NCBI RefSeq assembly: GCF_013340845.1
Contig: NZ_AP020335.1
Location: 682,001 to 746,000 of the forward strand
Reading direction: 5' to 3'
Length of the DNA: 64,000 nucleotides
From: Hydrogenovibrio marinus
Lineage (GTDB): Bacteria > Pseudomonadota > Gammaproteobacteria > Thiomicrospirales > Thiomicrospiraceae
The position numbers were made by a program, and so were the translations under genes. The notes under the pieces were generated by a model, which worked only from the letters and a program-made list of their open reading frames with translations, did not search any database and was not told where the DNA came from. Shown here in pieces: positions 9,862-18,175 of the stretch. Numbering within the stretch: the first letter of the stretch is position 1; every line of letters begins with the position of its first letter.

Positions 9862-10767
9862 TTACTCTTTGCCGATAAACTCAACCATTTTGGTGACGGC
9901 ATCTTCCCCTGCGAAATCACGGTAGAAGTGTGTTGCGCCATCAATAACATCCAAGTGAATATTGGCGTGTTTTTTCAGAACGGGTTCGATTTTTTCCGGT
10001 AAGCCTTTGACGATATCGTCTTCCGTGCCGATGAATACCAAGACAGGCTTTTTGATTTTTGGTAGCAGATGGATGGTATCCATATTCGGATTGAAATCAT
10101 AATAGCTCGCAAAACTTGCGGCCGTTACTTTGGAGTCTTTGCAGTAGACTAAATCAGTATGCTGCATGACTTCATCACCTTTGCCTGCTTTAACCAGTTT
10201 GTCTGCATGAGCAACCAACTTGACTAGGTCTTTGTGGTACTTCTCTTTGTATTCCGCGATTTCACCTTTCTTCGACCATAGTTGTGGGGCAAATAGCACA
10301 ACATGTTTGATATGGGCATCATCATTGTGCTCGGAAGCATACCAAGCTGTTTGATTACCGCCGCGCGAGTGACCGGCCAAGGTGATGTTATGCGCACCTT
10401 GTGATTCCAGCCATTTGACCCAGGCTCCGATTTCCTTGATGGCATCGGTATGCTTGTGGGTATGGATACGATCACAAGAAAGGATGGCTTCATCATGGCG
10501 GTCATTGACGTTGAAGCTTAAGTTGATTGCCAGCAGGTTCACGCCGGAATCCGGTAGCAGATTTTTGAGGGTGTTTGCAGTGCTGTAGTTGTTGTTCATC
10601 CAAGTTCCGTGAGTGAACAGGACAACACCATCTTTTAAGGTTTTGCCATCGGCAAGTAAAAGCTCACCGTTCAAAGTCAGGCCGTTGTATTGAATCTTAA
10701 CCTCTTTTGCATAGGCAGATTGAAATAGGGTAGCAGCGGCCAAAAGCGTATAAATCAGAAATTTCAT
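9862..10767 (-). CDS. Secreted alpha/beta hydrolase
   Basis: About 301 residues with a cleavable signal peptide (MKFLIYTLLAAATLFQSAYA), so probably periplasmic. The alpha/beta-hydrolase nucleophile elbow is AGHSRGG. A late GATHFYRD supplies the probable catalytic His, and FIGTEDDIV the probable acid. The open frame extends upstream to 10827, but GAGGTG sits correctly before the ATG at 10767 and the signal peptide begins there. Substrate unknown. It lies downstream of a chemoreceptor gene on the same strand with an 80-base gap. Confidence 0.8.
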   Translation of the reverse strand: MKFLIYTLLAAATLFQSAYAKEVKIQYNGLTLNGELLLADGKTLKDGVVLFTHGTWMNNNYSTANTLKNLLPDSGVNLLAINLSFNVNDRHDEAILSCDRIHTHKHTDAIKEIGAWVKWLESQGAHNITLAGHSRGGNQTAWYASEHNDDAHIKHVVLFAPQLWSKKGEIAEYKEKYHKDLVKLVAHADKLVKAGKGDEVMQHTDLVYCKDSKVTAASFASYYDFNPNMDTIHLLPKIKKPVLVFIGTEDDIVKGLPEKIEPVLKKHANIHLDVIDGATHFYRDFAGEDAVTKMVEFIGKE

Positions 10768-10846
10768 CTTACACCTCGTATGGTATGGCGAAAGGGAAAA
10801 CGAAATGTTTTCCCGAAAGCCAATCATAAATCGAAATGGTGTCCGA

Positions 10847-13291
10847 TTAAACCTTAAATTTCAAAATTGAAGAGGCCAGTAAAGAGGCTTCTTGTTTGAG
10901 TTTCAAAGCCGTTTCAGAAGTGACTTCAACCACGGTGGCGTTTTGTTGTGTGTCTTGATCCAAGCTGCTAACCGCAAGGTTGATTTGATTCACCCCTTCA
11001 GCTTGTTCTTTGGCGGAAGCGTTAACTTCTTGGATAGTTCGACTCAATTCCTGAACTCCATGGCTGATTTGTTGCAGTTCTTCCACTGATGATTTCATCA
11101 GACGTTCACCCTTATCGACTTCTTCAGTCGTGCGACCGATTAGGGAAGAGATTTCCTTAGCGGCTTCCGCAGACTTTTGGGCAAGGCTTCGTACTTCACC
11201 AGCTACCACGGCAAATCCTCGTCCGTGTTCACCGGCTCTTGCGGCTTCTACCGCGGCGTTCAATGCCAACAGGTTGGTTTGGAAGGCGATGGAGTCAATC
11301 AAAGCAACAATATTGGTAATGCTGTGCGACATATTGTTGATTTCAGCCATGGCCTTGGCTGTGTCGTTGATAACTGCCTCACCTTGGTTGGCTTGTTTTT
11401 GTGTCTGTAAGGTGTTGCTGTAAGCCTGGTTGGTTAAATCCGTCGCATTTTGGACGGTGGCGGTAATTTGTTCCAATGCTGCTGCGGTCTCTTCCAGAGA
11501 GGCGGCCTGTTGCTGAACTCTTTCCGACAACTGAGTGCTTGAATTGCTAAGCGCTTGAGCATTTTCATCAACCGACAGGGAAACCTGTTGGATTTGACGA
11601 ATGATTTGCGCCATCTCTTCAATACTCTTATTGATAGAGTTTTTCAGCGTTTCATAAGAACCGTGATAGTCACCTGAAACGCGTTGCGTTAAATCGCCCT
11701 CAGTCTGCGCCAACATCACTTGGTTGATTTCATCAAATGTCGCCTGAATTTCAGACATCGAGGAGTTAATGTTGTCAATCAAACGACGAGTAGTTCCCTT
11801 GGCAGATGGGCAGTCGATATATTGGGAGAAGTCACCTTGCACTAGACCGTCAATCGCTTTCATGGTTTGGGTAAAGGATTGGTCCAGTGTTTCCATTGCC
11901 ATGTCGACTTTTTCTCTAAAGCTCTTAGGCACTTCTTGGCTCAAACGTACGTTGAACTCACCTTGAGTGATAGCTGTCATCACCTTATCCAGCTCTTGCG
12001 TCATCATAGACACTGAACGGGTTGCAGCATTAGTACCATGTTGTAATGACAACAGATTTCCTTTGGTGTTTTCTTCAATAGAACGATTGAAATCACCATT
12101 ACTGACGGCAGCCAAAACATCATTGACTTCTTTGATGGTGGTTTCAAGGCTTGAAAGCAGGTGGTTATAAGTTTTTGCCAGCATGGCGAACTCATCCGAA
12201 CCTTCGAGTTGGGCGCGCACCGAGAAGTCACCATTTTCATCGACAGATGTCATCGCATCCGTCAGTGCTTTAACTGAGCGCTGGACGCTGACGATAATCA
12301 GGTACATGACAATAAGCACCAAAAGCAAACTGATGACGATAGCAGAAGATGCCAACCATACCGAACTTAATGCCGAACTATAAAATTCATTCGTCATCTC
12401 GGTACCTTGATTCAATAGTGAGGTTTGAAAGTTGTCCATTTGCTGTAGTACATCGCGGACGATTCCTTGCCATTCTTCGGTACTGGCGTTGATGCTTTCT
12501 GCCGTCAAATTATCAAGAGCGAGTGATTCGAACTTCGTCATTTGTTGTAGAGCATCGTTTTTCATCATGACATTCAACTTGGCAAGTTCTGCAGAGCTTG
12601 CATATTGCCTGAAACCATTTAAATAAGCCGATTTCTTGAAGTAAGCTTGGTTGAACTTGAAGGCAAGGAGTTTGGTGAAGTGCGAGCGAGAGAACACATT
12701 GTTCAGTACAGCACCTTCAACCCCGATGGTTTGTTTCGCGAACACGAAGTAATACATGCCGTTCAGCGCTGAAGACATGTCGTGATTCGACGTGTTGTTG
12801 GCATAGATGGCAATCAGCTTCAGCAGCACCGCATCCAATTTCGAGAAAAATTGACCGCCTTTTTTGGTTTGCAGGCTATCAATTTGAGGGTAGAGCGCTG
12901 TCAGGTTTTTGTAGGCCTTGGTGATCGCATTCTTTTGGCTGAGGATCTTTTGCTGAAGGGTTTCATTTTTCATGCGGGTCGCGGTCATGTCCAAAGACGC
13001 TATGAAGTGGTTGAAGGCTGTTTGTGAGACTTTGCGTTGGGCAACCAAATCGTCTTGGTGTTTTTGCCCCTTTGAGCCAACATAGCCGGCTGTATAGGTT
13101 CTTTCCAGTTGAAGGCTTTTGATAAGTTTGTTAAGTTCGATCGTGTTGTTGAATAGAACTTGGCTTTCCTTAGCCTCGGTTAACATTTTCAGGTTTTCTG
13201 ACAAGTATTGAGAAGAGAACAAGACACTGGTCACCAGTGGAATAAAAGCCAATAGTAATAGCTTTGACTTGATTGTCAGTTTGTTTAACAC
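10847..13291 (-). CDS. Methyl-accepting chemotaxis protein with NIT-like sensor
   Basis: A transmembrane chemoreceptor of about 814 residues. Membrane segments lie near residues 8-26 and 320-345. The periplasmic region is all-helical, and [19 protein letters not shown] resembles the signature of NIT (nitrate/nitrite-sensing) domains. HAMP segments follow, then the canonical hairpin tip ([37 protein letters not shown]). It has no C-terminal xWxxF tether. The frame opens at 13348, but GTG 13291 is preferred because AAGGAG lies 6 bases before it and the membrane segment follows. A nitrate/nitrite or related ligand is an inference. Confidence 0.9.
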   Translation of the reverse strand: MLNKLTIKSKLLLLAFIPLVTSVLFSSQYLSENLKMLTEAKESQVLFNNTIELNKLIKSLQLERTYTAGYVGSKGQKHQDDLVAQRKVSQTAFNHFIASLDMTATRMKNETLQQKILSQKNAITKAYKNLTALYPQIDSLQTKKGGQFFSKLDAVLLKLIAIYANNTSNHDMSSALNGMYYFVFAKQTIGVEGAVLNNVFSRSHFTKLLAFKFNQAYFKKSAYLNGFRQYASSAELAKLNVMMKNDALQQMTKFESLALDNLTAESINASTEEWQGIVRDVLQQMDNFQTSLLNQGTEMTNEFYSSALSSVWLASSAIVISLLLVLIVMYLIIVSVQRSVKALTDAMTSVDENGDFSVRAQLEGSDEFAMLAKTYNHLLSSLETTIKEVNDVLAAVSNGDFNRSIEENTKGNLLSLQHGTNAATRSVSMMTQELDKVMTAITQGEFNVRLSQEVPKSFREKVDMAMETLDQSFTQTMKAIDGLVQGDFSQYIDCPSAKGTTRRLIDNINSSMSEIQATFDEINQVMLAQTEGDLTQRVSGDYHGSYETLKNSINKSIEEMAQIIRQIQQVSLSVDENAQALSNSSTQLSERVQQQAASLEETAAALEQITATVQNATDLTNQAYSNTLQTQKQANQGEAVINDTAKAMAEINNMSHSITNIVALIDSIAFQTNLLALNAAVEAARAGEHGRGFAVVAGEVRSLAQKSAEAAKEISSLIGRTTEEVDKGERLMKSSVEELQQISHGVQELSRTIQEVNASAKEQAEGVNQINLAVSSLDQDTQQNATVVEVTSETALKLKQEASLLASSILKFKV

Positions 13292-13512
13292 TCCGCACTC
13301 CTTTGTAACGATCTTATTATTTTTATTGGTTTGGTTTCCATAACTCATAAGGGATATTAGCAGGAGTGGCAGGGTGTTTTGGAGGTTTTGATTATCGTAT
13401 TATTTAATGCAAGTGCTAGAAAAATTCTATTAAGAAAAATGGAATATTTTCGCGATAAAAACGTTATTAAATAGGAAGGTAGTAATATTTCGTACAGCTT
13501 TAAGTGATGGCT

Positions 13513-14982
13513 TTAATCGTTATCCGGCTGTGCGGTTTTTTTCATCATTTGAACCCTTTCCATGTGTGCTTTCCGACTCTCATCCAAATTTACAATCGGG
13601 TGTGGGTAAGTTTTCCCAAGAAAAATACCTTTCTCTACACATTCACTTTCATATTTCCAGGGTTGGTGTATCGCTTTTTTCGACAGAGCTGAGAGTTCCG
13701 GCAACCAATGTTTGAGATAGTCACCATCGGCATCGAACTTTTCACTTTGTACAACGGGGTTGAACAAACGGTAATAGGGCGCGGCATCCACGCCACAACC
13801 TGCTACCCATTGCCACCCCATAATATTGTTGGCAGGGTCGGCATCCAGTAAGGTGTCTTCAAACCAATGTTGTCCGATTAGCCAGTGGACGTTCAGGTTT
13901 TTCGTGAGGAAAGAAGCAACGAGCATGCGTACGCGATTGTGCATGATGCCGGTTGCCCAGAGTTCCCTCATGCCTGCATCAATCATCGGGATGCCCGTTA
14001 AGCCGCGTTGCCATTTTTCAATAAGGTTTTGACTGTCATTACTGGTGTCGTCACGCCATAGCATTTGCTGGTATTTGTCCTGAAAAGGTTCTGTTTGCGT
14101 TTGTGGAAACCAAAACAACAAGTGTCTGGCAAACTCTCGCCACGCCAACTGACGCAGCCAAGACTGGGCAGCGGGTGCGACCTTGGCGTCCGACTGTATC
14201 AGTGCTTGTAGCTCAAAGTAAAGTTGCCTTGTCGGGATGTGCCCGAAATGAAGAGCCGTCGAAAGGTTTGAGGTGGCATCATATGCAGGGAAGTCTCTGT
14301 CGCTTGGGTAGTCCTGCAATTTTTCGGTAATAAACTCCGACAAAATCTGCCAGGTTGGGGTCTCACCAACTTGACGTGAATCCATGAGTTTTTGTGCCCA
14401 GGGTAGTTGCCTAAGGCGGTGCAAATCCTCGGGCAAAGTTCGGGGGTGATTTGGGCATGTTTTGACGGCAGTTTGCTCGAGCGTTTCTTTTGCAAGCCTT
14501 GCCAAAGGTTGAATATGTTCTTGTTGTTTCAGCAGCCCATTGTAGAAAGGGGTGAAAACCAGATAGGGACGGTTTTGTTGGTTTGAGAAGTCCGTTGGCT
14601 TTAACCAGAACTCAGAAAAGAAAGGTTTTAAGCGGACGTGTAAGGCTTTGCAGACATCAAGCGCCTGTTGTTGCATGCTTGCAAAAGGTTCTCCAACTTG
14701 GAAAGTGTAATAAACCTGTTGAATGGATTCATTTTTCAGCAACTTTGGAAAGGTATCTGCAAAGTTACCGGAAACTACCCATAACTTCCCCTTTCGATTA
14801 GTGACATCTGCCGCAAGGTTTTCCAGGGCATGTGCCAGCCAAACGCTGTTGGCGGCACCAATCGTTTTTTCAGGATCATGAAAGTAGGCAAGAATGATGT
14901 CGTCACCGCTATTCAGTGCTTCATTCAGTGCTGGAAGGTAGTCTAATCTGAATTCTCGTTGTAGCCAGACCAAAGTCGTCAT
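13513..14982 (-). CDS. phrB: Deoxyribodipyrimidine photolyase
   Basis: Repairs UV-induced cyclobutane pyrimidine dimers using FAD and blue light. The N-terminal antenna domain starts TTLVWLQREFRL. The C-terminal FAD domain carries the family signature GIPMIDAGMRELWATGIMHN followed by RMLVASFLTKNL and DADPANNIMGWQWVAG. The length of 489 residues is normal for a class I CPD photolyase. The motif FRLDYLPAL replaces the usual FRxxDNPAL, which may mean a different antenna-pocket detail. The gene is monocistronic. Confidence 0.93.
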   Translation of the reverse strand: MTTLVWLQREFRLDYLPALNEALNSGDDIILAYFHDPEKTIGAANSVWLAHALENLAADVTNRKGKLWVVSGNFADTFPKLLKNESIQQVYYTFQVGEPFASMQQQALDVCKALHVRLKPFFSEFWLKPTDFSNQQNRPYLVFTPFYNGLLKQQEHIQPLARLAKETLEQTAVKTCPNHPRTLPEDLHRLRQLPWAQKLMDSRQVGETPTWQILSEFITEKLQDYPSDRDFPAYDATSNLSTALHFGHIPTRQLYFELQALIQSDAKVAPAAQSWLRQLAWREFARHLLFWFPQTQTEPFQDKYQQMLWRDDTSNDSQNLIEKWQRGLTGIPMIDAGMRELWATGIMHNRVRMLVASFLTKNLNVHWLIGQHWFEDTLLDADPANNIMGWQWVAGCGVDAAPYYRLFNPVVQSEKFDADGDYLKHWLPELSALSKKAIHQPWKYESECVEKGIFLGKTYPHPIVNLDESRKAHMERVQMMKKTAQPDND

Positions 14983-15189
14983 GTCATGCTCGGAATGTTG
15001 GAAATTATGTTGAAAAGTAACTGTCCTATTTTCGTGGTCTGATAATAAACACCGTCCACTATATCTGCTTATAGTGATGATGTCTTCAAACCTCGATTCA
15101 CTTTATGATAATATTCATAAAAAGAGTGGGGTTAAACATACGCATATGTTTGCCTGTGACTGTCTGGATTAAGGATAAACGAGGTCAGG

Positions 15190-16065
15190 ATGATTCGCAA
15201 ATTGATATTGTTATCGCTTGTTTTGCTACTAGCTTCTTGTTCCAGCTCGCAAGATAAACTGAAAATCTCCGCAACGACCTGGGTAGGATACTCTCCGCTC
15301 TATTATGCCAAAGCCAAAGGCTGGCTTGAGCCACTCGATATTCAATTACTTCACGTGGTATCGTTGAGTGAGAACATGTATCTCTATCAGGCGGGTAATG
15401 CGGATGCTTATGTTGGCACGCAGTATGAATACAATGTGATGTCTGCTCAGAAACCGACCTTAAAACCCGTGATGATGTTTGATCGTTCTAATGGTGGCGA
15501 TTTGATTCTCAGCAACGTATCCATTGAAGAGCTAAAGAACACCAAGCAAACAATTGATGCTTACCTTGAAATGGATTCGGTCAACCGGGTTTTACTTCAT
15601 GATTTCATGGAGAAATACCAAATCAGCCGAGATAGGGTTCATCTTATTAATAACGATCAGGCAATTATTTCGTCCTTAAATATGCAGAACATGAAAGGTC
15701 CTACAATTATTGTGACCTACACTCCTTACAATGTCAGTTTGGAGCAGCAGGGGTTTCATGAGGTGGCTTCTACGCGTGATGGCTTGGATTTGCTGGTGGT
15801 AGATGCCCTATTTACTACTCAGGATGTTTTGCGAGCCCACAAGAAACAGTTTTTAGCCTTAAAAGGGTTGGTGGCTAAGGCGGTGGCAGCACTTAAAGCT
15901 AACCCGGAAGAGTTCTACAAAACTGTCAAACCCTATATGTTGGAAGTGAGTTATCAAGACTTTTTAAGTTCTTTGCACGATATCGTATGGATTAATGACA
16001 AACTACCAGAGCAATTGCAGAGCCGATTAAAGCAGAGCAAGTTTGATACGAGGTTTTTGCTGTAA
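15190..16065 (+). CDS. Substrate-binding lipoprotein, NMT1/TauA-like, without a transporter
   Basis: A 291-residue type II periplasmic-binding protein with a lipobox (LLLASC, Cys17), so membrane-anchored. The ISATTWVGYSPLYYAKAKGWL opening is typical of NMT1/THI5/TauA-like binding proteins that recognise pyrimidines, sulfonates or similar small molecules. No permease or ATPase is nearby. Its stop overlaps the start of a membrane GGDEF-EAL gene (TAATG), which indicates translational coupling. The probable role is ligand sensing for c-di-GMP signalling, not uptake. The ATG at 15190 has GAGG 5 bases upstream. Confidence 0.82.
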   Translation: MIRKLILLSLVLLLASCSSSQDKLKISATTWVGYSPLYYAKAKGWLEPLDIQLLHVVSLSENMYLYQAGNADAYVGTQYEYNVMSAQKPTLKPVMMFDRSNGGDLILSNVSIEELKNTKQTIDAYLEMDSVNRVLLHDFMEKYQISRDRVHLINNDQAIISSLNMQNMKGPTIIVTYTPYNVSLEQQGFHEVASTRDGLDLLVVDALFTTQDVLRAHKKQFLALKGLVAKAVAALKANPEEFYKTVKPYMLEVSYQDFLSSLHDIVWINDKLPEQLQSRLKQSKFDTRFLL

Positions 16066-16757
16066 TGCAGTTCAATATTAAGCAGTTTGTCGTTTTTATT
16101 GTTCTGTCCCTATTGGCGGTTCTTTATGTTATTTTTTCTGATTATTATGCTGACCAACGAGAGCAAACTGCCTCGGCTATCTTAAGCAATCTGCGGGAAG
16201 ACATGTCCGAGATTGGGTATATCCTTTCCAAGAACTTGCACAAACAAGAAGATGTTAAAGGGCATCGCGCGGTGTTGGATCGCACGGCTGCTAATAACGA
16301 TTTCATCTCGGCGATTATGGTGTTGAATGATTCCAAATTGCTGCTGACAACAGATCCCGCTTTTCGTGAAGTGCCTAAAGAGAATCAATTTTTTCGTGTT
16401 CACGAGCAAGCGCCTTATGAAGTGATGAGACAAGCTGAAAGTTTTGAGGGCGTTATTCGCTATTATCGGAATGGAGACCTTCATCGTTTGAGGTTGGTTT
16501 TTGTGTTGGATAAAGGCGAAGTCAAAACCTATTTGAATTACAACAAAGCCAATTTCTTGGTTTATTTGGTGGTTCTACCCTCCATACTGGTTTTCTTGGT
16601 GTGGGGATTGTTCAGCATTTATGTGTCTCAGCCATTGGAAAAGCTCAAAAACTATTTGCTAACAGGTGAGGATGTTCCCAAGCCGTTTAAGCTAAAAGAG
16701 TTGGATACGATTCGAGGCATCATGGAGCAGACTTTTGCCCGGTTGGCGCAAGAGTAA
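16065..16757 (+). CDS. Membrane sensor half of a GGDEF-EAL protein, ended by an in-frame stop
   Basis: 230 codons: an N-terminal membrane segment (about residues 6-26), a periplasmic region of about 140 residues, a second membrane segment (FLVYLVVLPSILVFLVWGLF) and a HAMP-like linker. The TAA at 16755-16757 interrupts what reads as one continuous protein: translation in the same frame after the stop gives KHLYKLARKDSLTGLANRN, the normal lead-in to a GGDEF domain. One base change (CAA or AAA to TAA) would explain it. It is either a recent nonsense mutation or sequence error, or two proteins made by re-initiation. The sensor probably reads the neighbouring binding lipoprotein. Confidence 0.8.
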   Translation: MQFNIKQFVVFIVLSLLAVLYVIFSDYYADQREQTASAILSNLREDMSEIGYILSKNLHKQEDVKGHRAVLDRTAANNDFISAIMVLNDSKLLLTTDPAFREVPKENQFFRVHEQAPYEVMRQAESFEGVIRYYRNGDLHRLRLVFVLDKGEVKTYLNYNKANFLVYLVVLPSILVFLVWGLFSIYVSQPLEKLKNYLLTGEDVPKPFKLKELDTIRGIMEQTFARLAQE

Positions 16758-18089
16758 AAGCACTTATATAAACTCGCCCGAAAGGATTCGTTGACCGGAT
16801 TGGCAAACCGTAATGCATTGCACGAAAGATTAGAAAAAATTATTGAAGAATCTAAAACAAAAGAGTATGAATTTGCCTTTTTGTTTCTGGATTTGGATTT
16901 GTTTAAATCCGTTAATGATTCTTTGGGTCATCATATCGGTGATGAGTTGCTCAAGCAGGTCGGTAAATTGCTGAAAAAAACCGTTCATCGTAATGAATTT
17001 GTTGCCCGTGTTGGGGGTGACGAGTTTATTTTGCTGTTACATCGTTACAGCAATGTCTCAGAAATCATTGCCACCATTGAAACGATTCAACAAGAGTTGA
17101 GTGAGCCATTTCATATTCATAACCATCCAATCAGTATTTCCAGCAGTGTTGGGGTGGCGTTTTATCCCCACGATGGACAAGATTTTGTCGGCTTGATGCA
17201 GTGCTCTGACATTGCTATGTATGAAGCTAAGAAAAATGGACGTTCACAATACTTTTTCTATACGGAACAGCTTAACCAGCAGGTGCAGAAAACCATCAAG
17301 CTGGAAAAGGAAATGCAGCTTGCACTAGATAATGATGAATATCAGTTATTCTACCAACCTAAAGTAGATTTGATTTCCAAAGAGATCACCGGGGCGGAAG
17401 CTTTGATTCGTTGGGTCAAGCCTGATGGCACTTTGATCCCTCCAAATGAGTTTATTTCGCTAGCAGAAGAAAATGGTTTCATCATGGACTTAGGGAAATG
17501 GATATTGGAAGAAGCCCTGACCCAGTTGCATGAATGGCAGCAGCGAGGCCTGAAAATCCGAATGTCTATTAATGTCGCGGCTAAGCAGTTTCTATCAAGC
17601 GATTTTGAGGCCGACTTCAAAGCCTTATTGGCAAGAATTCCCGTAGACCCTAAATATATAGATTTGGAAATAACCGAATACCTGTTTTTTGAACAAAACA
17701 AAAGTAACTCTCATATTCTGCATAGCATGAGAGAGTTGGGCGTGACGATTTCATTGGACGATTTTGGAACAGGTTTCTCATCCTTATCTTATCTCAAGAA
17801 ATTCCCTATCGATTTCCTAAAAATCGACAAGAGTTTCGTAGATGATTATGACACCGAGCAGGGTGCCGTATTCCTTGAAACCATAGTAAAAATGGCGAAA
17901 AGTCTCAGAATGGGAGTGGTTGCCGAAGGAGTGGAAACCGAAACCCAAGTGAAGTACTTAGAAGGGATTGGGTGCGACACTTTCCAAGGCTATATTTGTT
18001 CCCGCCCATTACCGGTAGAAGACTTCTATCATTTTTTGGGTGTGAATCTGCAAAATACCTGTATAACACAGAAGGTTGAAAAACTTTAA
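16758..18089 (+). CDS. GGDEF-EAL catalytic half, in frame with the preceding sensor half
   Basis: Synthesis and/or breakdown of c-di-GMP. The GGDEF domain (about the first 165 residues) has an intact VARVGGDEFILLL. The EAL domain has GAEALIRW, the loop DDFGTGFSSLSYL and KIDKSFV, so both active sites look complete. An independent start is possible at TTG 16791, with GAAAGGA four bases upstream, but that start lies inside the DSLTGL motif and would trim the GGDEF domain slightly. I show the whole in-frame stretch after the stop codon. Whether a single protein is ever made depends on read-through or on the stop being an error. Confidence 0.8.
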   Translation, partial: KHLYKLARKDSLTGLANRNALHERLEKIIEESKTKEYEFAFLFLDLDLFKSVNDSLGHHIGDELLKQVGKLLKKTVHRNEFVARVGGDEFILLLHRYSNVSEIIATIETIQQELSEPFHIHNHPISISSSVGVAFYPHDGQDFVGLMQCSDIAMYEAKKNGRSQYFFYTEQLNQQVQKTIKLEKEMQLALDNDEYQLFYQPKVDLISKEITGAEALIRWVKPDGTLIPPNEFISLAEENGFIMDLGKWILEEALTQLHEWQQRGLKIRMSINVAAKQFLSSDFEADFKALLARIPVDPKYIDLEITEYLFFEQNKSNSHILHSMRELGVTISLDDFGTGFSSLSYLKKFPIDFLKIDKSFVDDYDTEQGAVFLETIVKMAKSLRMGVVAEGVETETQVKYLEGIGCDTFQGYICSRPLPVEDFYHFLGVNLQNTCITQKVEKL

Positions 18090-18175
18090 ATACCTTGTTT
18101 CTATTGGGGTTTCGTTTGTTTTTTTGTGCTACTATGCCTTAAGTTTTATTACGTAGATTTATAAACAAAATCAAA

